From Benincasa hispida (taxonomy: Eukaryota; Streptophyta; Magnoliopsida; Cucurbitales; Cucurbitaceae), in assembly GCF_009727055.1 (NCBI RefSeq), contig NC_052353.1, forward strand, positions 47,117,326 through 47,181,325: a DNA stretch of 64,000 nucleotides. The letters are read 5' to 3'. A program made the translations under genes and the position numbers. Shown piece after piece: positions 57,906 through 64,000 of this stretch. The notes under the pieces were generated by a model. It was not told the DNA's origin. It was given only the letters and a program-made list of their open reading frames with translations, and did not search any database. Position 1 is the stretch's first letter. Each line of letters begins with the position of its first letter.

Positions 57906-58120
57906 TGTACCATGACTTGACTCTCTATCTCTATCTCTTTTCTTCTACAGTTGTTATTTGAATTGTGTAATCGTTGAAAGCTTCTTTTTCACGGTATGAA
58001 TTCATTTACAGTTTATCTCTGATCCAACTCCTCAACTTTTACCATGAGCATCTAATTTCTTTATGGGTTCAAATACATTGCAACTAACATGAACTAAGAC
58101 TTAATCATGCATTCAACAGG
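57906..58120 (+). repeat. Tat-like gypsy LTR, second part
   Basis: Continuation of the LTR begun at 51755, after the copia insertion. It contains TCTCTATCTCTATCTC and ends about CATTCAACA, directly before organelle-like sequence. The end is approximate. Confidence 0.5.
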
Positions 58121-58870
58121 AAAGAGATCACCGGAGTATAGCACAAGATCGCCTTTTCTTGCTGCCATGGGGTCGACTTGTAAACAAGGTAAACCCAATG
58201 GGAACCAAAAAATGGGAGGGTACCGTATTGGATAGAAGACGATCCAAAAAGCGAAGGCTCACCCTTATTATTAATACTCACCCTAAAAGAAGGAAGGCTC
58301 TAGGCGCTATGATGTCTTATTATGTGGATCATGTCTTCTTTTTTGGGTTCCAAACCTCCCCCTTCTATAATAGGGGAAAGTACAGACCCACGCCTAGGGA
58401 TATACAAGTGTCATTCTTTAGATGGATCGCTGTTCGATAGTTATTGTAGTTGGGATAAGCAGGCACGAACTTCCGTATAGCTCCCTAATTTGTTAGTACA
58501 AGTAGCTAAGAGGGCTGGGAAGTACGACTTGCGTCAAACTTGTGAAAGAATACTTGCAGCGCACCTGCTGAACAAGGCTCCTTGAAAGTCTTTTGGGGAT
58601 TACCAGTTCCGGAGGGACCCACCATTGTACTTCTAGGGGAGGGTCTAACATAGCGGAAGGCCACGACTTTTGTGAGTGTTCCGCACAATACGGTACGGTA
58701 TGCCACCAGCATAAATGAGGCATACAAGAGACACTAGCGCGATCTCGATTTAATGCCATTATTCTGTTTCAGTTGAGGTGGGTGACAGATCGGCCATAGC
58801 AGTACTCTGGGATATAAACCAGGGTAACAAATGTCGAGCATACAACGATGCCGCCCGTTTTCAAAGACCA
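58121..58870. other. Organelle-like insert, probably mitochondrial
   Basis: Composition and wording change sharply: less AT-rich, with phrases such as GATCGCCTTTTCTTGCTGCC, GATCGGCCATAGCAGTACTC and AGCATACAACGATGCCGCCC. Open frames of 60-93 residues occur on both strands but match no mitochondrial gene I know. It reads like plant mitochondrial intergenic DNA. This is pattern recognition only; no alignment was possible. Confidence 0.4.
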
Positions 58871-59150
58871 AACAACATTTCATTGATTCTTTTGCTTTTT
58901 GATTTCAATTTTCTGAGTTCTTTATTCAATTCAAAAAGCAATTTTTGAGTAGTCTATTTCCCTTGGAATGACGAATCCCCTTAATGAAAATGAATAAGGA
59001 GTACCTTGGAATTCATAAGGGATTTACTTGTCTTTGTATCGTTCCATTCGATCTTTTAGGTCCCTACTTCACCTCGACGGTTATGCCACGATGTCCTTAA
59101 AGCCTATATGCGATGGATAGACTCCTTTAACCATGACATATTTGCTTATT
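58871..59150. other. Organelle-like insert, probably plastid intron sequence
   Basis: Includes TTTGAGTAGTCTATTTCCC, GGAATGACGAATCCCC, TTGTATCGTTCCATTCGATC and AAAGCCTATATGCGATGG, which resemble plastid intron or spacer DNA (possibly ycf3 or clpP intron). It directly follows the mitochondrial-like part. The exact source is uncertain. Confidence 0.42.
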
Positions 59151-59382
59151 TAAACATAATTTCATTTCTTTCAGAAAGTGTATGTTTTATAAACTGTTTG
59201 AATAAGTCGAAAGATTATTCTAAGTAGATTAAATCTAGGTTTGAAAAGACTAAGGATTTGTACCTCATAAAACAAGAAGAGACCACCAATCTTGCTTAAG
59301 ATGGGATTTTCCCGGAGAATGCACCACCACCTTCACCACAGACGTAGTAGACGCGATGGGGTAGAGAGATTTTTGTGAGGGT

Positions 59383-59862
59383 GCCAGAATGGTCAAGCCA
59401 GCAGTGGTTCGTGCATTTTATGATGGGACCCCGCATTAAGATAGATATAAAGTAGACATTAGTGATGCGACAATTGGTTTCAAAATCAAAAAAATCAATG
59501 ACATATATAATTTGGAAGATATCCTTAACGTCGAAGGAAACAAAATCATCGAAGAGCCAACTGTTGAAGAACAAAAGGACGCATTGAAAGTGGTTGCCCA
59601 ACCAAGGACCAAATGGTCCATATCTGCTAAGGGAGTGAAGACTCTTTTGGCACACAGCCTGATGCCTGAGGCAAATGTGTGGCTCTACTTCATAAAGAGA
59701 AAGTTGCTCCCTACGACACATGACCACTTGATTTCAAGGGAACGTATGATGGCGATCTACTATATAATGCGGTTGATTCCAATAAAAGTGGTCGCATTAT
59801 CACAGGGTAAACATGAACTTCGTTCTCGAAGTCGAAGGGGCAGTTGTTCTTCCTATCGTTGA
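59383..59862 (+). pseudogene. Transposase_32-like ('putative plant transposon') fragment
   Basis: Plus-strand frame with one stop at 59437-59439: VVRAFYDGTPH, DISDATIGFKIKK, then KWSISAKGVKTLLAHSLMPE, ANVWLYFIKRKLLPTTHDHL, SRERMMAIYYIMRLIPIKV. This pattern (an acidic segment, then AKAWL-like and LLPTTH-like motifs, then SRER) is the 'putative plant transposon protein' domain found in gypsy-associated sequences of many plants. Function is unknown. Both ends are missing. Confidence 0.6.
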
Positions 59863-59984
59863 CTACATGGTTGTGCGCAGTGCAAAGTTGGTTTAAAGAA
59901 AGTGGGGATGTGGAAGTGAAAGGCACTCTCGTGAGTTAGTCTCTCTATTGCCTCATGAGAATACCAACACTGAAAGCCGAGTGC

Positions 59985-60461
59985 CTATTACGAGCGCTAG
60001 CCACGCGTGTGTGCGCGTTCCTAGGTGCCATCTCTTGTGTTCGTGCTTGCATATGTCCTCCGTGCCATATGCATCAAATGCACCCCTTCCTTCCATGTCT
60101 AGATCATTTACGCATGCACCCTCCGTATAGCGTGCGCCTACCTAGTCGTGCACTCCCGCTACTTATGCGCATGTCTAGAGGTTAACACAGGGTCTTCTGT
60201 GCTGCCAGCTTGCCCCCCGCCCTTCTTTCTTGTGCATGTCCACTTTTTATCCAACTGTTCCCCCATCGATTGAGGCATGCACCGCTCAACCCTTAAGCTA
60301 CCGACGATCAGGTAGGTCTTTCATGTGCATTGACTTGGTCTTTGCCTAGTCATTTGACTCAGGTCTGCGCCTTGTCGACAGTCGTCAACTATCAGTCTAC
60401 CCTCATGTTTCCATACTTGAACCTTCACTGAGGTTTATGTCGAGTTTTAGGGGTCTGACAA
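59985..60461 (-). repeat. GC-rich LTR (family L4), 3' copy, truncated
   Basis: Parallels 61990-62475: CATGTCTAGAGGTTA, CCCCGCCCTTCTTTCT, GATTGAGGCATGCACC, GTCATTTGACTCAGG and a terminal GGGGTCTGACA. The outer part of the LTR is missing. It is markedly GC-richer than its surroundings. Confidence 0.7.
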
Positions 60462-61281
60462 ACCTCCATTAGCTGATCTTCAATGTCCTTGTTAGAGGTT
60501 GCTCGCTTCCTCATGTTCCATAGTCACAATAGAAACTAGTGAGCAAAGACGAGTTTTTTTCTCCCTGGTTATGTTCGAACTATAGCTTCATGCTCAGTCG
60601 AGCCTGATTGATTGATCTCGTTGAACCAACAGGCATCTTCTCCTTTGGGAAGTTTTGGTTCTGAAGCCAGTTGTATAGCTTTGTCGATCTCCCTATCGGA
60701 TTCAAAAAAATGAACCATCTGGGTCCATTTACACCCAAATTGTCATGTCTTGGCAGTGTTCGAGTAGGTGGACGACATAACACAGTGAGCACTCCTTGAC
60801 GTTGATGTCTCTTGATCACATGCTCAGGTTGTCATCGCCATTATCGTTGTCGATCTGGATCACCTCCAAATATCGTCATTATCGTCGTCATTGATGGACT
60901 GTTCCAGGTCCTTGTCTATCGTTCTTAGGGTAGGTCCTCCTAATATGGCCTTTAGCTGGTCGAACTGTCCACGAAGAGAATGAAGTTCGTTCCTTAACGG
61001 CTCCATGGCTTGCCATATGATGTCTTCCAATGCATAGAAACCACTTTGGTTGGGGCTACTTTCTCTCTAGGCCTCGTTTCCCATTCTCTCAACAGTGGCC
61101 TCCAAGTTTGAGACATTCACCTCAAGGTTCTCGACTAAGCGATACATGTATGCACCAATGTCGAAGTAAAGATCCCCGAATAGCATGAGTTCAGCAACAA
61201 GGCTCTCCTAGGGACCCATCTCCCTTTTTGCAAGCATCACCTCTCTATTACTTGATCAAGATGTGTTAACATGAAAAAGCA
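60462..61281 (-). pseudogene. Short interior of L4 element with coiled-coil gag-like ORF
   Basis: Only about 820 bp separate the two LTRs. The minus strand encodes, from about 61250 down, LFGDLYFDIGAYMYRLVENL, EVNVSNLEATVERMGNE, a stop, FYALEDIIWQAMEPLRNEL, LRGQFDQLKAILGGPTL and an Asp/Asn-rich stretch. This looks like the N-terminal coiled-coil part of a gypsy gag. No protease, RT or integrase is present. It is best read as a non-autonomous element. Confidence 0.5.
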
Positions 61282-61293
61282 GGCTTTGATACC
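61282..61293 (-). other. Primer binding site of L4 (tRNA-Met type, diverged)
   Basis: Plus reading GGCTTTGATACC, one base different from GGCTCTGATACC, adjoining the LTR at 61294. Confidence 0.6.
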
Positions 61294-62475
61294 TCTTATC
61301 ACGAGGCGGAATCACGGTTGTGCGTATAATTTAGAATTTTTCCCATGAGACATCAAGACACTTTTAACCAACCTACAATTTAGACCCAAATTTTTCCAAA
61401 ATAAGAATCTACCGAATCGTACGCACACTAAAGTGGGTTATGTGCCTAGCTTACATATGAAAAGGATGGAGAAAAAGCACTTTATGAAAATAACTCTTTT
61501 TATTCACTAAGGGTTATAAAAACCATAATATAAAGGACATTACTCACAAGACTAACTCTTGGAAAGTTTGCAAGTGGGGAAAATTCACTTTATGCTCTCT
61601 AAATGCAAAAGTGAACAATGTGAGTGTCTCAAGACTATAATATTTATATGTGGGAGGGAGAGGGAGTTTGAGGGAATGGCCTAAGTGGATGGGTTGACTG
61701 TTCAATTTTTCCTCCTAGGCACTCCCTTTTAGCCCCATGATCAACACCCTTCCTATTCTTTAGGAAAGGTTGTGAACGTGGCTCACTAGTACATAAAGTT
61801 CCTCTTCCCTCTTTGATCTCTTCCTTGCCACGTTGTCCACCGATGATCGTCGCGCATCCCCTGCTTATGGTAGTGCCACGTGTCCTCCATGGACCTCTTT
61901 GGGTGGGCTCTAGGACGAGAGGTATCCATACCACCTTGTCCGTTTGGTGTCTGGGCACCATCCACTTATGCGTCTATCTTCTGTTGAGCATCAATTGCAG
62001 GCACTGGCTGCACGTGCGCACACCCTTCTAGCATGCCACCTCTTACGCATGCGCATCCACACACATCCTTCATGTCGTGTGTGTTAGATGTGCACCATCC
62101 TTTCATGTCTGGCGCGTTTGCACGTGTGCCCTCTGTATTGCACACGCCTATCCAATCGTGCAGTCTTGTTACTCATGCACATGTCTAATGGTTAGCATAG
62201 GGTCTCATATGCCACTTGTTTTTCCCCGCGCCCTTCTCTCTCGTGCACATTTGCTTCCTATCCGACCGTTCCCCCCGGTTGAGGCATACGCCACTCGACC
62301 CTCAACCACTTGATGATCGAGTGGTTCTATCACGTGTATTGACTTTGTCTCTAACAAGTCGTTTGACTCAGGTTCATGCCTTGTCAATGACCTTCAATTG
62401 TCAGTCTATCCCCCGACGCTCTTTGCCACGCTTGAACCTCCACCGGTGCTCATGTTGAGTTGTAGGGGTCTAACA
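61294..62475 (-). repeat. GC-rich LTR (family L4), 5' copy
   Basis: Plus reading from TCTTATCACGAGGCGG to GGGGTCTAACA, about 1.18 kb. On the minus strand it starts TGTTAGACCCCTACAAC. The shared part aligns with 59985-60461. CTATAATATTTATATGTGG near 61635-61655 may be its TATA region on the minus strand. CACGCATGCG-type alternating motifs are frequent. Confidence 0.7.
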
Positions 62476-62984
62476 GTTGGATGGTTCCCATAATTTGAAT
62501 CCTATTCAGATTGTTGAAGATAAGGATTTTTTGTGGCTAATGTTAGTTTTCTCGAACTTCCCCCATAATGATTTATGTGTACTTGTTGATACCATATCGT
62601 TTAGTATTCCTGGGAATACAGTGTATTTAAATAGTGAGTTAGCAGAACCAGACCATTCCATCCAAAATCTGATCGCAATACTAAAATAATTTATTTCTAA
62701 CCTTTTGGAAATACAGTGTATTTGAATAGCGAGTTACCTTGTTCTCACTACTAATAATTATTGGTCTTTGTTTGCTTGTTTTTTCCCACCATTTATTCCT
62801 GTAAACCTCGGTCTTTCACAGACTTTTATTCTTCCTTCAGTTTTCTCTTTTTTCATAACTTTAATCCTTTTCCAAATGCATATAAAGGGTTGATTGTTTT
62901 TAAACTTATTAATTAAAAAACGACAATAAACAACTAATGTTTAATTCCTGTTTTGGAATCCTAAAAAGAACTACCTTTACGCCA
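62476..62984. other. Unassigned stretch with a short ORF and a duplicated block
   Basis: A plus-strand frame (62477-62689, about 70 residues, containing QIVEDKDFLWLMLVFSNF) is open but unrecognised. The block GGAATACAGTGTATTTAAAT recurs in variant form at about 62707. No family assignment. Confidence 0.3.
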
Positions 62985-64000
62985 TATTTTGGAATCTTAA
63001 AATGACAAATAGGCATCTTTCTTAATGATGTTCCAATTTCTTTGGATTCTGCACCAACATATGTGTTGAGCATCTCCAGATCCTGAAGTGACGTAAACTA
63101 CCTTTACGTTCTCTCCATAACTCATAAAGTATTTATGAAACATTTTTCAAGGGAACCATGTTTAATATATACACTGCAGTCTCTACTGTGTGACTCAAAA
63201 AAGAACTTAGTAACTGAGCATAACTCATCATAGAATGAACTATGTCCAACAGAGTTCTATTTCTCCTTTCTGCAACACCATTTTATTGAGATGTGCCAGG
63301 TACTGTGAGTTGAGACTGAATTTCATGTTTTATCCAATGGTCTTGGAATTTTAAGTCCATATACTCACAACCTCGATCTGATCGAAGTGTTTTTATTCTT
63401 TTACCTACTTGGTTCTCAACCTCAGTCTTATATTCTTTGAACTTTTCAAGTGTTTCAGACTTATGATGCATTAAGTAAATATAGTCATACCTTGAATAAT
63501 CATCCATGAAACTGATGAAATATTTGTACACTCCTCTTGCTCTAACATTTATCAGACCACAAAGGTCTGAATGTACTAGCTCTAAGGGTTCTTTGGCCCT
63601 AAGACCTTTTCCAGAAAAAGATCTTTTAGTTATTTTACCCTCAAGACAAGATTCACATGGTGGTAATGAATTGTCTTCTAACTAATTTAGATGACCGTTC
63701 TTAACTAATCTCTCAATCCTATTGAGATTTATGTGATAAAGTCTCAAGTGCCAAAGATAGGCGTTTGGAGAAATTTTCCGTTTCTTATTATGAGTTTTAG
63801 CTGTTTTAAACATCTTTACCTCAGTCGGTTTTAACATATATACGTTATTTTCCAAATTTGTAGAACATATCTTAAGACCTTTCGATATATTTAACACTTC
63901 ATTATTTTCAAAAGAAACTTTATAATTACATTCTAGCAAACACGAGACAGAAATTAAATTCATTTTCATAGAAGGAATATAATAAATATTTTCAAGTAAA
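62985..64000 (-). pseudogene. Copia L1 pol fragment: pre-integrase and integrase
   Basis: Minus strand, entering from the window edge: MKMNLISVSCLLECNYKVSF, NAYLWHLRLYHINLNRIERL, a stop, SCLEGKITKRSFSGKGL, ELVHSDLCGLINV, KYFISFMDDYSRYDYIYLMH, IKTLRSDRGCEYMDLKF, then a stop followed by NGVAERRNRTLLDIV and FRIWRCSTHMLVQNPKKLE. The three catalytic acidic residues are in HSDLCG, RSDRGCEY and AERRNR. The middle part nearly matches the fragment at 12400-12728. Stops at about 63285 and 63680 make it a pseudogene. Confidence 0.85.

Noticed and set aside
58159..58759. Frames of 73-93 residues in the organelle-like insert
   Set aside because: I could not match them to any mitochondrial or plastid gene; overlapping frames on both strands in spacer-like DNA are expected by chance.

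Overview
The window looks like repeat-dense nuclear DNA of a flowering plant. It is AT-rich, with LTR retrotransposons of both superfamilies (Ty1/copia and Ty3/gypsy), an En/Spm (CACTA) element, a Mutator-like transposase, a hAT-like non-autonomous element and a foldback element. It has one intact host gene. Several retroelement peptides and the recurrent ACGATCGT-rich leaders remind me of cucurbit genomes (Cucumis, Benincasa and relatives). That placement is an inference from memory and was not tested.

The only convincing intact host gene is at 46732-47793 (+), an intronless-looking 353-residue S-type anion channel of the SLAH1/SLAH4 type with a TATA box about 50 bp upstream. Every other coding region carries stops, frameshifts or truncations and belongs to transposable elements.

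Layout. 1-1.45 kb: gypsy/Tat-type remnant (reversed LTR piece, pol tail, and the start of an antisense plant-mobile-domain-like ORF). 1.45-16.5 kb: nested insertions, mostly copies of one copia family called L1 here (LTR about 1.9-2.2 kb starting TGTTGGG, initiator-tRNA-Met primer site). Inside this block lies a minus-strand MULE transposase pseudogene with a MAIN-like plant mobile domain pseudogene (4.4-8.5 kb). 16.5-17.4 kb: the antisense ORF of the Tat remnant resumes. 17.4-21.7 kb: another L1 LTR plus leader. 22.2-29.4 kb: a degenerate CACTA element with TNP2-like and TNPA-like genes and subterminal palindromic repeats. 30.8-42.3 kb: a second copia family (L2) with gag, protease, integrase, RT and both LTRs, invaded by two minus-strand L1 copies. 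42.3-51.7 kb: the least repeat-filled part, holding the SLAH gene. 51.8-58.1 kb: a Tat-type LTR split by an almost complete 5.5-kb minus-strand copia element. 58.1-59.15 kb: organelle-like DNA. 59.4-62.5 kb: a Transposase_32-like fragment and a compact element with GC-rich LTRs. 63-64 kb: a copia integrase fragment running off the window.

How the parts relate. Most history can be read as insertion into insertion: solo LTRs with 5-bp target duplications sit inside other LTRs, and one antisense ORF is split by about 15 kb yet stays co-linear. No operon, CRISPR array, tRNA or rRNA gene was seen. I did not find a clear new biological system. The most unusual signals are exchangeable palindromic modules in the leaders of the L1 family, the MULE plus plant-mobile-domain pairing, and two single-N assembly joins flanked by exact duplications.
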